Below are positions 36,501-50,300 of a stretch of 64,000 bases of DNA, piece by piece. Source of the stretch: Acanthaster planci (Eukaryota > Echinodermata > Asteroidea > Valvatida > Acanthasteridae). Below the pieces are notes generated by a model that did not search any database, was not told where the DNA came from, and saw only the letters and a program-made list of their open reading frames with translations. Each line of letters starts with the position of its first letter. The first letter of the stretch is position 1. A program made the position numbers and the translations under genes. Location of the stretch: the NCBI RefSeq assembly GCF_001949145.1, contig NW_019091355.1, forward strand, positions 3,658,476-3,722,475, read 5' to 3'.

Positions 36501-39500
36501 CTCTGTCCCTTCCAAAAGCCACAGAAAATTTCCTATTTTGACAACTGCGGAGCAGTCTTTTCCCCAGCGAGGCAGCGCACGCAGATTGTTTTTTTCATAC
36601 GACCGTCACTCACAAAAGCCAATCATTTTTCATTGGGTTCCTGCCCGAAACGAAAACACCCAGCACGGTCTTACAATGGAGGCACATAATGAGTGCCTTC
36701 TTTTCTTTTTTTTTCTCCTGTTCAGTCTCTGTGGACCTAAAATAACAAAAAAATGGATCGAATGGGATTGCACACTCACAAAACTGGGGATTTTGTCTTG
36801 TGGGCCTGCAGGGATTTTTTTTGGGGGGGGGAGCCTGTCTGTGTGTGTACGCGTGTATATTGTTGATGCAAATTAAATATTAGGTTTGAAGTAAAACTAA
36901 GCTTTTCAGATTACAAGTCTGTATGCTTTGTCATTAGTAGTTTCTTCATAACAGCAAGAATTTAATACAAAAAATGCCAAGCTAGTTAACTAAACCAAAA
37001 TTTCCAGTCAAAAATCTTGGTGCAAAACACAAGCAAACAACAATGAGAACGGGCTACAACAAACGTTACGATGTACTGTATGACGTGTTCAACTTATCCA
37101 GCTATCAGCCCATGTCTGATGCTGCAATATTTCTGAAAAAATAGTGTTGATAGATATCAATCCTTTTTATACAGATATGGACAACTACTGTTCTCGTTCT
37201 GCTGTAAGTGACCTTTTTTTCCCAAGCGAAAACAGGAACGACACCCCATTCTGTACAAAAACGTTGCTTTCTCTTTAAGAACACGAAAAATAAAAACACC
37301 CTCAAAAGCAACACCACCCTCCACTGATCAATTTCAAAAAGTTCCATCCCGTATTCTCCTATTTTCAATCAGGCAAACTGACCCAGAAAATCCCAGAAAA
37401 AGACATTTTTCCCCGAGTGCAAGCCAGGAAAAGCAACTTGATAAATCATTTTGTAAATGGAACAAAAATTAGTAACCTGTGCATTCTCTGAATTCTCTTC
37501 CGAGGGGGAAGGGGTGTATTTTCCAATTATCTGTAAAGTATGAAGTATGCCCACAACAACACAATGCAACACTGCAGCGCCTCACACTCACTGTGTAACA
37601 ACGCCACCGACACAAACGACCCCTCGCATTTCCCATTAATAAGCTCAGTAATTCAAGTGGTCTGTATTTAGTGCACTGATACCCAGAAAGTACACGCACA
37701 CATAAATCAATATCTGCTCTCTGTGCACAACCAGGATCTTGTTCTTTGTGAATTTATTTCCCAATTAAAAAATCTACCATGCACTTCTCCGTGCACGAAT
37801 CCCACATACCACTGAGTACAATTTTTACTGTACAAATGGGAATTTGCTTTTTCTTAAAATTCATAAGCAAACGATGAAATACCGGTAAGCTCCGGTTTAA
37901 AAAAAATCCTTTTTCGATTACTTGGACTGAAAAAAAAAAGAAAGAAGTGATGACGTCATTTTGTATTGCATGCAACCCGGACAATCTTCGTTTGCCGAGG
38001 GCATCAGGGCAAAAGGTATTTATCCTTTTGCGAGTGGGGGAGAAAGATGGAGAGGAGAAAGTGGGCAGCTTTCTCATTAAAAGTTTTTCGACCGAGATTG
38101 GCCTCCGACTGCACATGGCCCCCCTCCCCTCAAGTTTATTTTTCTTGCATCAACACCACAGGTTCATTCCACTCTTTCTTCCACTGGTTCACGCGCGACA
38201 AAAACAATTCAGATGGGTCGGGAAACCAGGGAATCACTTGGGTCTCTGCACTCAGAAACCATTTATCAAATTTCAGCCTCCCCCTTGCATTAAAACTTGC
38301 AAAAATAATTCAGAACAAAGCAAATGATACATCAAAGCCCCCAAATTTAATTAAATAATCATTCTAAAAGCAGAAGATTATATAAATATTCACACAGACA
38401 ACATTTTACATGAAAGATCTGTCAGGGCAATATCACATACATGCAAGATGGCAATTAAACTCGGAAAGATCCAGACAAGATCCTACGCTGCTCACACAGC
38501 CAGGCCAAATTTTTTCCTCCCCTCCCTCCACCAATGATTTGAAGCTGGTGCGACACCTTCCCAAGCACCCCTTCAACAATTTTCACACCTTCCCACAAAG
38601 CAGAGACGTGCTCCCTCCAACTGCACGACCGTGGCACAATGGATGTGCACGAGCGTGACATATCAATTGGGGGACTGTCAGCGGCAGTCCAGGCATGACT
38701 CCACCCCCACTCTCCTTTCTTTCATGCCTCCTCGGCAACCCCCCCCCCATTGGTCCACTTTCTGAGGCTGGACAGCAATTAATCAAAGTTCAACGTACAG
38801 TGGAGCGACTAGTCTCCCTTTTTTTTTTATTCCAAACTTGGCTTGTGTGTCCCAGATTAGATGGAGGGCATTATTTGGTAGCCTGGCCCCCCAAAATAAG
38901 TAACCAAAACAAAAATAAAAAGAGCCTTTCTCTCCCATAGTTCAGGGCCTTCAACCAGGAACATGAATATGAACAATCCTGTACCTTACATCATTTTAAA
39001 CCTTTGTCCGTGCTCCATTTTATATCTAGCGTACTTGTCTTCGTACAGCACAAACATGACAGGTCATTTAAACTTCAATGGTTCCTTCTCAATTGAATTA
39101 CAAAATATGATGACTGGAAATTGTTTAGGCAGGAACTTTTGCAGGTGTCCTAGTTTATGGAGTGTTCTTGCATGGTGCAATTTCAAAGTCCAGTCTCATT
39201 CCATTCAACCAGAGAAGACAGTACCAACAAACTTCACAAAGGACGTTTGACAGCTTAAACGCACTGCAGCTTGAGTCAAATCAAATCTCCAAACAAATTA
39301 ACTCCAGCTTTTAAAAAAAAATCAATATATCTTTGATGACTTTATAATTTCACTCCTAAGCCTCAGGTCAGATGGGACAAAAATTCAGAGAGAATTTCGC
39401 CACAATCCCTGAATTAACGTCTCAGCAGGCTTAAACCCCTCATAATGAATAACGCAAATTCCAAAATATCGGCGAGCCTCTCCAGGGAAGAAAAGATTGA

Positions 39501-41576
39501 GGGAATCTTCTCCCGATGGATCTGCCGCTAATCTCTTTCAATTTTTGGGAAGGTCATTATAAAAAACCCAGGAAGATTTTTTTTCCCCCTGTATCGTACA
39601 TCACAACAGCAGATGTGAACAGTACAGGGAAATTTACGGCATTTACAGAAAGGGTTTTTTTTCCAAGTTGGCTGACCAAGATTTTCTGAAAAGTCACAAA
39701 GTGAGAAGTCCTTTTTCTGAAGCATCCACACAAACTAATCCACCAAGGAAAGGTTAGACAGAATCCAGTTCAAGCCAAGTAATACGGTTTAATAACAGCA
39801 ATACAAATGCACATGTATTTGAATAATTTCCTGTTGGCATCAAGTTTCAACTTGAACGGCACATGCTCAATGCTATTCCAATAAAGTTATCGCAGGAAAA
39901 ACACTAGCTTTGCTTCTTGCTAAACAGATTTCCCAAGAATCCAAGATGTACAGGTGCAAGCACTGCATGGAAATTTGTCAGTTGACACTAATGTTTTGGC
40001 CCAAAGCAAAATATTTCAAACACAATTACATATACCGTATTTGCACATGTACATGTACACTCTCACTGAATGACTGATCTCTTGTACTGATAGTGCTGCG
40101 GCTCAGGAAAAACCTTAAGAGGGGCTGCACGCTGACGGATGTTTTCTGAAACGACTACAAAATGTTTTCGCCCATGTCCGGATCACTCCGTATTGGTAGT
40201 CTGTTGCGCCCCTGGGCTGTGCACCTGAATGCCCACATGCAGCACTCACCCTAACCCCCTCTCCCCCACCCAATCATAGGTTTTTTGGGCAGACAGCATG
40301 TGTTGCACTGCCATTTGCAACAATCTGCGCTCGCTCGCGCGCTGCACTCAACAACAACAAAAAAAAAACCAATCCGGCCAAGCATCGCGAGGAATCTGGA
40401 CGACACTCGATTCGCCGGGCACGCTACGCCCGCCCTCATCTTCAAAAGCCCTTGACGGCCAGAGATCGCTTCCCAGTGGCTGGTGCCAGGCAGTATCTAC
40501 CGTTATTGTCTGCGCCCAGCTACTCAGCCAGTGTGACGGCACACCCGAGCAAAATTGCCGGATTCTTTTGCTCTAAAGAAAAGATCGCACAGTAAAAAAA
40601 GAGAGAGAGCTGCATTAACGGAGGGCTGAAACCTTAATCCACTGTCGGGCGCCGAGACAAATGGATACTTTTGGGTTGGATTGTGATTACCACGGGCTAT
40701 GTTTCCGATCGCGATATTCTATCCAGTCTGGACTGGTACAACTTGAGAAGCGTCGCTTTAGGAAAAGTGCGCTAACTAGGACTATGACAATAAAAAAAGC
40801 CTTACTGCAACCCAATCTGCTGATAATATTCAGTACTCCTCAAAAAAGGGGGAGAAAGGTGGAGAAAAAAAAAAAGACTGAAAAAATTGGAAAAGTCATC
40901 AAACGCTGGAATTATTCCCCCCCCCCTTAGTGTTGATTGTGATGGGAAAAACTGAAACATGATATGTTTCGGGATAACATAATTTTCTTATGCTTGTTTT
41001 TTTTCTATTTATCCCACAAGTTGAAATGGAATAACAAGCAGTGTGCAGGTTTTTCCTCAATTTCAACTGTAATGAATACCGTGATTCATCAAAGCTATCT
41101 AATTAATTGATTGTTAATCCTATCCTAGCTCCAATCATCAGAAGAGCACAGTCTGGTAACCCTTCCAAATGACTATGGGTTTCACAGGAAACAAGTCTGG
41201 GCCTGGGAACTACTGTGCACACTACTGGACTGCTACACTTGTAGTCATGTACCGGTGCCACACTTTGAGATGCATGACTGACTGACTCTTTTCCTGTGCT
41301 TTTCAGAATTGATTTTACATGCCAGAACATGTTTTCTTAGAACATTACCCTGCAAATGTAATGTGCCTTTTATCCACATTTTGGGCAGTACCGTCAGTTA
41401 AGTTCATAAGTGCATGACAAACACATTTGTGGCCACTTCATTCAACAAATACTGTGGGATTCTTACACGCTAAGTGTACACGGCAGTCAGCATATTTTGT
41501 TTTTTTACTGTCTTTGTTTTGTTATATATAACAGGTTTTGCCCTTACCCAAGGTATATTGTCTTTGTTTTGCATAA
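36501..41576. other. Unique non-coding DNA
   Basis: No gene seen. It includes a T8-G9 composite tract at 36815-36831, a CRE palindrome at 37950-37959, a C9 tract near 38740, a GC-alternating stretch at 40326-40342, A11 and C9 tracts at 40866-40926, and ACATGT palindromes near 40045-40057. None of the open frames shows a recognisable domain. Confidence 0.5.
37950..37959. promoter_or_regulatory. CRE/ATF palindrome ATGACGTCAT
   Basis: A full 10-bp palindromic CREB/ATF-type site. The 16-mer GATGACGTCATTTTGT containing it is repeated exactly at 63441-63456. Function is not shown. Confidence 0.35.
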
Positions 41577-41827
41577 GGGTCATTCCATGAAGTTCAGGCA
41601 CAGTTTGTGATGGCGTCCCTTGTTACATCGATAACTTTTATTGCCCTTTATTTTCACAGATTAAGTCATTATTATTCGGCAAAGATGAAGCACACCACTA
41701 CAAGAACCTGACAAGATTTAGAACAATGTCAATTTAGAATCCACGTGCAGGGAAAAAAGATGTTTATTTTCACTGATGTAACAAGGGACGCCGTCACAAA
41801 CTGTGCCCGAACTTCGTGGAATGACCC
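41577..41827. mobile_element. MITE with 53-bp inverted repeats and ATAA duplication
   Basis: The left arm 41577-41629 and right arm 41775-41827 are reverse complements over 53 bp with three mismatches. The ends begin GGGTCATTCCA. Exact ATAA copies sit directly outside both ends (41573-41576 and 41828-41831), fitting a 4-bp target duplication. The roughly 145-bp interior has no coding capacity. All three arm mismatches are CpG versus TpG or CpA. This is a non-autonomous DNA transposon by structure; the superfamily was not determined. Confidence 0.87.
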
Positions 41828-42640
41828 ATAACCCTAACCCCTTTAAAGGTTCTCTCTCGGCACCCCGATGAACCCGATAGAATCCAACAGCTAGAGCAAA
41901 AGGCCTTGTTCAATACTCACACCAACAGAAATCCTGTGGAAAGTGACCACTGTTTGGATGCAGTGGGATTCAAAACGATAAGGGTTCATGACCATCAGTG
42001 ATGTGGTCCATACTCTGTGTACATCTCCTAATCCTGCTGTGTATGTCTGCTTCGGAGTCTATTTTTTTATTTCTTTGAATTTGTCAGGCTCAGCTTTTTG
42101 TATTGCAAAAAACTGGCCTCAATTTGGAAAACCCCCCATCTGTGGTCTTACACGTGATATGCAAGAAATGACAGTTAGCAAGTTACACATTGCTGCTTTT
42201 TTTTTTATTAAAAATAAAAAAGTACAAGACACCAAAGTCGTTCCTTCACAATTTGACGTAATAATGGACAAAACAGTTTTTAAAATCAGGTTATCGTGAC
42301 TATTTAATACGTGTACGAGTACATCCACCTGCCATGTTTGCTGTGGGTCAGGAAAAACCAAACTGAAAGAGGGGGAATAAACATGAGCCACTCTTTGCAA
42401 CAACCAAAAAAAAAAAATCCAGCCCCATCTCCCACCACTAGCAACCAAGGGGGAAGAAAAAAGGTTTAGATATCGCTCATAAATAAGCCCTACAACACCC
42501 TAATGCAGGACTCACGAGGACAATAACACAAACATGCTCTGGTGATTAAATCTCAGGTCTTCATTTAGAACATTGCCCCTTCAGCTAAAAAAAAAAAAAA
42601 AAAAGACGGGGGGAGGGTGGATTTGCAGAATAAAGAAACG
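41828..42640. other. Unique non-coding DNA
   Basis: No gene seen. There are A tracts at 42406-42417 and an 18-base A tract at about 42587-42604. A frame of 103 codons at 41988-42299 has no domain. Confidence 0.55.
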
Positions 42641-42870
42641 AAGTCCGGACGCCGGGTCATCAGTCCGACGACAACTGCACACCGGCCAAGACTGCCGGGG
42701 AAAAGGATAGTGCAGTGCCTCTCGTTCACGCTTGGCCGGCGATCGCATAAGATGAGATAATGTAAATTACAAGCGAAGCTCCCAAAGTAATGATCGCAGT
42801 GCACTGCGCCAGATCCATCATTTGTAGCTGTCGGAGTGTACATCCCGGAATAAATATGATACGGGCATGC
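42641..42870. promoter_or_regulatory. Candidate cis-regulatory element
   Basis: CpG-dense for this window and repeat-free. Around 42735-42805 it carries GATGAGATAATGTAAATTAC (GATA-like and homeodomain cores), GGCCGGCGATCGC, and AGTAATGATCGC. Overlapping frames on both strands show no domain. Confidence 0.28.
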
Positions 42871-43680
42871 TTGGAATCAGACAAGGAAGGGGGGGGCAAG
42901 GATTTCTTTAATCTTCGAGCAACTACGTACATGTGGTATGCAATTCCCAGGGTTTTTTTTTTCTTGTTCTTCCTCCCCTGAATAGTCCGATGCCGCGAAG
43001 AATCACGTTGCCAATCTAATTTTGATGAATTGAAAATTATTCGCTGATAGGGAGCACATGAAGTTATGTGCTGCATTATGATTAACCCCATAACCCAGTT
43101 CAAAATGTAGTCGCTTTATTGGGGGGGGTTGGCTTTTTTCTTTCCCTTTCTCTTCTTTTCAGTCTTGCAAGTGATTAAGGTTTGGCCACAGCTTTTTCAG
43201 TGAGACCACTTCAAAGTTCTTTGCTTTTTAGAGCTATCGAGATTTAAGGCAGGATTTTCAGGTCCATTCAAAATACAAAATGTACGTACGTGAACATCAT
43301 TTTGCCTAGTTATATCGTTTTTTAAAAAGTTAGACAATGACCAAATTTCAAAGTGAATGTATAAAGTGACTATTTAACACTGAATCCCAACAACTGGAGT
43401 ATACATTGAAATTACCACAATACTATCACCACTGAGCTTTCAAATTCTGTCAAATTAAAGCCTAGACTCCATGCTTCTTGGCTACAGTAAACTGCACATG
43501 GCAGCTGTGATTTGAGATTCAAACATTCGTACACAGTCATGACCTACATTAGTATGGTAAGCTTGATCAATTCAGAAATGTCAAAGATTCTCTGAAACAG
43601 AAAAGAGACGCAAAAAGGTGATCTCTAACCCTGTCTCTGAAAGTATAACCAAGTGTCTAACTATTCTCGTTTGTTTTAGC
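42871..43680. other. Unique non-coding DNA
   Basis: No gene seen. G7 tracts lie at 42891-42897 and 43121-43127. Otherwise ordinary AT-rich sequence. Confidence 0.55.
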
Positions 43681-43990
43681 CCTTCTTGCATACGGAGACA
43701 ACAAGCTGCATTCCCCTAATGATTGCTCAGCAGCCCAGCCGTTATATTTGTCTTAATTAGAATCCAATCATGCCAATTCATTTAGCACTCGCCTGGACTG
43801 GCAAGGGGGGGGGGCTCCATCACGCGGCGCACCCTCAGCCCTTTGATCAGAGTCATTACGAGAGTCCGATTCAACCAGAATGCCCATCAATCAGGGAATG
43901 GAGCCAGAACCAGGCACAGCGAACACCACATTAGACCTGTCAAGGTATCAATTAAATATCGATACCGCCCACTCTGACACATAGGGCAAT
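43681..43990. promoter_or_regulatory. Candidate cis-regulatory element
   Basis: Dense homeodomain-type cores: CCTAATGATTG near 43717, CTTAATTAGAATCCAATCAT near 43752-43771, and ATCAATCA near 43887. A GGTATC/GATACC inverted pair lies around ATCAATTAAATATC near 43944-43967. CpGs are kept. A G10 tract at 43805-43814 interrupts it. Judged by eye. Confidence 0.3.
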
Positions 43991-46480
43991 AGCATCAATT
44001 AAATAAACTATAGGATGACAATATTTTCAATCTAGATGGAGAATGACAAAAAGTCTGCGCATAAGAGCAAAAATCTCTGATACAATGAACTCCACACACA
44101 TCAACCGACCAGGTACTTTCTTTTTCACTCCTTTTCTGATTTAGGTCGGTGCACATCAAATTCTTCTGCAGGCAAAATTGATTTCTGAAACTGCAAGGTT
44201 ACGCTTACATGCTTTAGGCTACTTCAAAACTGAAAAAAAGTGGACTCTTTCTGACAATGAAAGATAACCATAGTAAGTTGGGTTTTTTTAACACAAATAA
44301 CAATCTTGTGAAATATTTTCTCAGAAGTGGCTCTGCTGCATCAAACAGCATGCAGATTGAAATATATAACTCCTGTTCAATATACCAAGGAAGGCTTAGC
44401 TCTGATAAACCCTATGTTTTATCTCTCCTGCAATTCATTTTGGAATTTCCAACTCTTGGGCCACTCCACACACTAGCAATCATTTATTTGATGGAAATTT
44501 ACTACTGGGCACAGACAACAACTGACAACAGAAAAACCAGACTGCATGTGAGTTTAGGCCTATGTGAGTTCGTACGTATTTCGACAATGGCAAACTGATT
44601 TTCACGGGGGGGGGAGAGATTAGACGTAATCATGAACATTGGGAGAAGAAGTTTGAGGCAATCGGTCGGCGGCAAAGCGTGAATTCTAATTTCATAGTCT
44701 CCAGGACTTTGACGATTTCCTTCCGGCGTACTCCTCCTTGGCTACAATTCAAACCTGGTCCTTGTTTGTGCCTTGTCCCTGTTGGCAACGGCAGCAGGCA
44801 ACCCCCCAAGTCTGTCCTTCTATTTCTTAATTTCCTGAATATTGTCAAATTTTTCTTCTGCTCCTTTTGCCACGTAACAAATTAAAATTCCTACCTACGA
44901 GATACCTGAGGGCACCTACTGTCTTTTCCCACACGCAAGACTCAGTGCTCAGGCAAAAACTTGTAATTGGTTCCTTCCACAGCACTCCATATTTTGTTTG
45001 AAGAACGCTTACTGCCTGAATTCCACTCTCGGTTATTTCCCATAAAGTAACCTCCTTCATTCTCTTTCTCATCTGTCTAAAAAGGCTCACCAAATATTTC
45101 CTGGTAAAACAAATCATGGGATACAAAACACTCACAGATCCAACAAAATTTGTGTTGGATAAGAAACAGATACATTAAAAACTGACAATATCAAAAATGT
45201 CAAAAGGAAATGTGACGCAGTAAAATAGTCATGCCGAAAGCTTGACAGTTCATCCATCTTTCAGGCGTTTTTTTTTCTCTCTTCCGCTTAATTGCATATC
45301 AGTATTCCCATCTCCATTTTTAATGAGAGTCAAAAGGGAATTAGCGTAGGATCTGACAAAAAAAAATTTGCAGTGGAGAATTACATCAACGAAGGCAGAT
45401 TGGGTAAGAAGCCTGTGCATTACCCCCCCCACCCTAGATTGGCCACATTGACTGCGTCTTAGACCGTAGGTGGTTTGCGAGCCACACTGTTTGAAAAGCT
45501 GCGAGTCTAGCAGGGGGGGGGGTTGGATTCCATTAGGCGGATTGTTTAGCATTGTGCCAGTGCACCATCAAGGCACTATTCACATCGTGTGGTCCTTTCT
45601 TCCCTTAGTGAGAAAAAAAAAAAAGAAGAGTGGAATGAAAAGCCAAATGAAGAAAAGGTACCAAACGGGGGAAAGTTCAACGACCGAACAACACTAGAAA
45701 ACCAACACAACGCTCTCCATGTAGGTCTGGATGAGATGGCTTCCAGGGGTGACTTGCCTTACAGGGCTTTGTCCGTCTCTTTTTTTAAAATAGAGAAAGG
45801 GGGTGCTGTGCTTGGTTAAAAACAATAATGTGGACAGCAATTTTGCTATTTGTTCAGCATCCGAAACTTTTTCGTCCCATTTTTATGAATAAAAAAGGGG
45901 ATTTTGACATGCATGACTCGAATTGAAAGAACACTTTGAAAATAGTATGCTTAATTTGGCACAGGTCTGATGTACCATATCTACACCTACATGTACATCA
46001 ACCACTTTTTTTTGGTCAGTTAATTGCAAACAACTACCTGTACAATTTAGGTCAAGGATACAAATTTTCAGTCCCATTACAAAGAACTCATACCCTGCGC
46101 CTGATTGAACCCACAGGTAGGTTTAGGAGCATGGGATTTGTACCGGTATTAGTTGCAGTGGTAGGAAAAACAAAACCCAACAGGTTTTCTTCTTTGAAAG
46201 CAAAAGCTTTGGAGATTTTAGGGGGGAGGCAAGTTGTTTAAATATCAGCATCCACAAAGAGTAGAACAGTCACACAAACTGTCCCAAGAATGTTCGGGCA
46301 ACAGTGAAGCCATTTAAACAACATGACAATGCCTCACCTTTTACATGAACTGGTTACGTGAACTGAACTTGGTTGTATAAGTGTACAGGTATTTCATCAA
46401 TTTCCTATCATCAATTTGCTCATACCCTCAATGCCCACTTTTCAATGTATTCCACTCTAAGCTTTTCTCCTTCCTTCCTC
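43991..46480. other. Unique non-coding DNA
   Basis: No gene seen. There are G/C tracts at 44606-44614, 45423-45430 and 45513-45522, and an A12 tract near 45611. Open frames of up to 113 codons have no recognisable pattern. Confidence 0.5.
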
Positions 46481-46830
46481 CGAAACATAACTCAGATTGT
46501 TAATTAGGGAAGGAGATTCGCATTTCTCCTGATTAGAAAAGCACATCTGTTAAAGTGCAATAACGTCTCTTTCTGGACTCAAACGCATGAGGACGACACG
46601 CTGCCAAGGAGAAGTGTCTCAGTCAAGGTCAGCGTTATTAAAGGCACCCCCCCTCCCACCCTCACTAAACGTGGCAACAATCAATGGCATAACAGCCCCA
46701 CTCCCATTAAATATTCAAGACGGTTGTGGAGAAAACAACCCCCCCCAGCTCGTGTCACAGCCGAGAGTAATTAGGCTGTGTGGTTTAATCTTCAACCAGT
46801 GCTCGGGTCATTAATTTCAGACCCAAATAA
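46481..46830. promoter_or_regulatory. Candidate cis-regulatory element sharing a module with 33 kb
   Basis: Includes CGTGGCAACAATCAAT at 46670-46685, identical over 16 bases to part of the RFX/SOX/PBX cluster at 33179-33194. A CAGCCCC heptamer follows within 12 bases in both places. Further cores are GTTAATTAGG, CCATTAAATATTC, GAGTAATTAGGC, a Runx-like TGTGGTTT near 46780, and GTCATTAATTTCAG. C tracts at about 46647 and 46739 break it up. Confidence 0.33.
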
Positions 46831-47190
46831 AGGTTAAACAAAGTAGAGAGAGAAAAAAAACAGAAGATGTTCCTGCACTGCTACACCAAAATGTAGTCCA
46901 GGCACTCTGTCGAGGAGTGATAAATAAATGGACCTCATGCCAACCCGAAGCCATTACAAACGAGATTCTTATTTATAAGGGGATTCCGACTTAGGTCTGT
47001 AACGCAGCCACGGCATCCAATTACACTACCGGTACATTTCTTTACACCTCTTTCAAGCTCGATAAAAATTCAATGGAAGAAGAAAAAAAAATTGAAAGAA
47101 AAGGTGAATTAATGCATGTATGTCGTTGTCCCGTTTAATGTTGGCATGTGTTTCAAACATGACAACAGCTCTCTTTTGGAGGAGGGAATA
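46831..47190. other. Unique non-coding DNA
   Basis: No gene seen. AT-rich with short A tracts. Confidence 0.5.
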
Positions 47191-47340
47191 ATGCACAGGC
47201 CACAGTTAATTAAATGAGTGTGTGGGAGGGATTAAGAGGCATAGGCAGGAGCCTAGCCGCCAGAGAGCATACAGGGCGTGGATAATCCACCTTCCTCAAT
47301 GAGCAGCCAGGGCTTAGAGCTTTCCGGGACAACTTTCAAG
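47191..47340. promoter_or_regulatory. Weak candidate cis-regulatory element
   Basis: A homopolymer-free stretch with CAGTTAATTAAATGAG and GGGATTAAGAGG cores. It is short and has no distinctive motif combination. Confidence 0.17.
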
Positions 47341-50300
47341 TGCCTCATCTGTCTAGAGATGATTGGAGGGAAGATGTACTGCACATGTACTGGTACACGC
47401 ACCATGTGTGCATGAGCATACAAGAGTCTGCCTTGGCTTCACACATGTTTGCTTAAAGGGGGATTTGGGGGCTGAACAAACTCCCGCTTACTGCCTGAAT
47501 ACTTTGTTTGGAGTTTCGTCACTGATACACACACACATTAAGACAGCTGTGTTAAAAGCATCTACGGGCAAAGGAAACCGCTCTACCGGTACTCACTCTA
47601 CCTGTGCAGTGTGCACACAGGTTCCCGGGAAAATTTGCATAATGAGACTAAACAACTTTGCCAAATTAACGTCAAGGCGCTGCGCGAGATTGGCTGTGTA
47701 CTATCAGAATGACATCACATGGGTAGGAATTTGATTATCCGGGTCTGTTAATAGACCCGGCAGAACGCACACACACACAGTTTCTGCAATCATTCTTTCA
47801 CTTTCATTTGGGCAGCTCTTCAATTCAAGAGGTCTTGGAAATAAAGGCAAGATTTCAGCGACTTTGGATGTGACAGACCCCCTCTAATGGACCGGCACTT
47901 GATGTCCACAGACTTAGACCGAGAAAAAAAACAAACTTGAGGTTCATTCACTTCTTGGCAATACACAGAGATTGACGGAAGTTACATTTGTTTAAAGTAC
48001 ATTTCTCTGATTGTCAGTCTTTTTAAGGCAAATTCATCATTACCTGGAACACTTTTTTCTATTCCTCCGAAGCGTCATGTGACCGAGTATTAACATCCGA
48101 CAATGCCTGCTGAGAAGTGATAATGCCCACCGCGTAAATCACACGCTGGCACATGGATACAAGACATTTCAATCGGGTCTGATTGGTCATGAGTCTCTGT
48201 GCATGCAACAAGCCATGCGCACGCCGAGTTCATTGAAGGGGATTCTATTGGACCACTTTCAAAAGGAATATACCATAAAATGGATGAGGGCGTCCGGGAA
48301 AATGAAAGTAAAATATCAGAACAAAACTGTTGGAAATCCATCATATGTTGACTTCTTTTGACTCTCTGAATAAAAAGGTACCAGTATTTATGAATGGAAA
48401 CAAACGTGTGCTTGGCCAGTCTTAAACTAACGTTTCAGAACACTGATAATGCCCAAGCCGCATCCATTCTCCTGAGACAGTCTTAAATGTACGTTTAAGA
48501 CCCGGTAAGCACATATTTATTCCCTTAAAAAAGGGAGAAAAAAAGCTTGCGGAGTATCTATACACTTTGAGATACCGGTATATTGTACGGAACATATATA
48601 CATGTACATGTGGCAATGCACCAGGAACATTTGTTCATACACAACATGTGTATATACATGTATGTACAAAATCCCTGAACTGGAATAAAATGCTAATAGT
48701 TACATGTCCCTTCAGCACAGTAATCTTTTGTTCTTAATGAACAACTTTCAACAGAAATCAGGTTCGATGTCAGCCAGCAGGTTAAGTACATGTAGGCCTA
48801 TGTGTATAAGGCACTTGTGTAAGAATATGTAATCACCAGCAGTGAATGTGTGTACAGTGTAGCTGTTGCTATGCAAACTCAATCTGGTGCACTATCGCAG
48901 CGCTGGGAGCGGGGTCACCCAGAGGCGACCTCACTGGGTGCCCTCCGACACCAACCGTCCAATTCAATCAGCCGACTTCCTGGTGAAATACCAGCCAATT
49001 CTCGGTTCTCAGCGGAAATCCGATAGGTTGGACAACCAATGGGCACGGTCTGCTGGCTGCCCGGAGCCAGTGGTGTCCTAGGCAAGTCTCACTGGTTGTG
49101 TCTGGTGCTGGGTTAAACAATGGAACTGTCTGTTGGCAGTGGAGAAGACACATTTGGAGATCAAGCTAGGGGGGGAGTGGAGGTGATTGGTAGCTTTAAA
49201 GATGAACTTGACTTTAAAAGTCACCACGATCTGGTATCCTTTGAGAGTACGGTTTCACAAGCATATGGGTTTGTACACGTACTGCACCCTCTACTTCATG
49301 TTTCACTTTACAACTGGACAAGATCACTTTCACTTACTGCACGAAAAACAATTCCACATCTCAAGACCTACTGAATCAAATTCTGGAATGTGAACTACAT
49401 GTACAGTACAAGCATGCATACCCTAGATTTCATTCCAATTTCTTTCTTCTTTTTTTATAGTAAATGACCAAATTACAGGGTTAGTGTACACCTCGAAATA
49501 TTACTGAATATGACTACCAAGGCTTCTACGCTACCTGCCAAGTGAGAACAAGAGATGGCATGTTTTTACACTGCAATGACACTCTGCACTTTTCTGCACT
49601 GCTTTTGACGCAGGACACGCCGAGCACGTGCCAAATCTCTGTTGGGACGTGAGGCCTCTGCATGCCCAGATGCAACGATTCCCCACCAACTTCTCTCTTC
49701 TTTGCCAGTGAGGGGGTGCTTCCCGTCGGGCAGACGATAACCCTCCAATAAACTCTTCCATTAGATGAGGGTTTTATTCCTCTAACCAGAACTGATCCAG
49801 GTGAACAGACTTCGCTTGAATGACAGCAACCTGTCGCTTATCTAAATGCTGTACTCCTCCTAACCGATAACCAATAAAAGTACTAGTGCATGCAGAGGCC
49901 TTCATGTACATGTACATATACGTGTATGTACATACAAGTAGTTCTGAGCAATATTTCATAAGTTACATGTGCTACTTGTTTTAAGGTAAGAAATAATAAA
50001 TAGCCGATGTCAGGTACGGTAAATATTTGAGGAAATGTACACAGAACCCCGAGATGATAAAAATGCATTGAAAGGCACAGGTGATTTGTTAAGCAGCTGG
50101 ACAACATTTAACATTAGTTTTCTGTACCTTGCCCTCTATTGCCATCTACCATGATATGGAGGGGGAAGCAGACCGCAATGTTAAGCACAGACTTGACACT
50201 GCCCTTAACAGCCTCACACTCTAGCTGCTGTCAACTTGTTTTCTTTTCAAGCTGTCTTGATATGTCCGACAGTTTATTGACCAAACCCCCTCCCCCCCTA

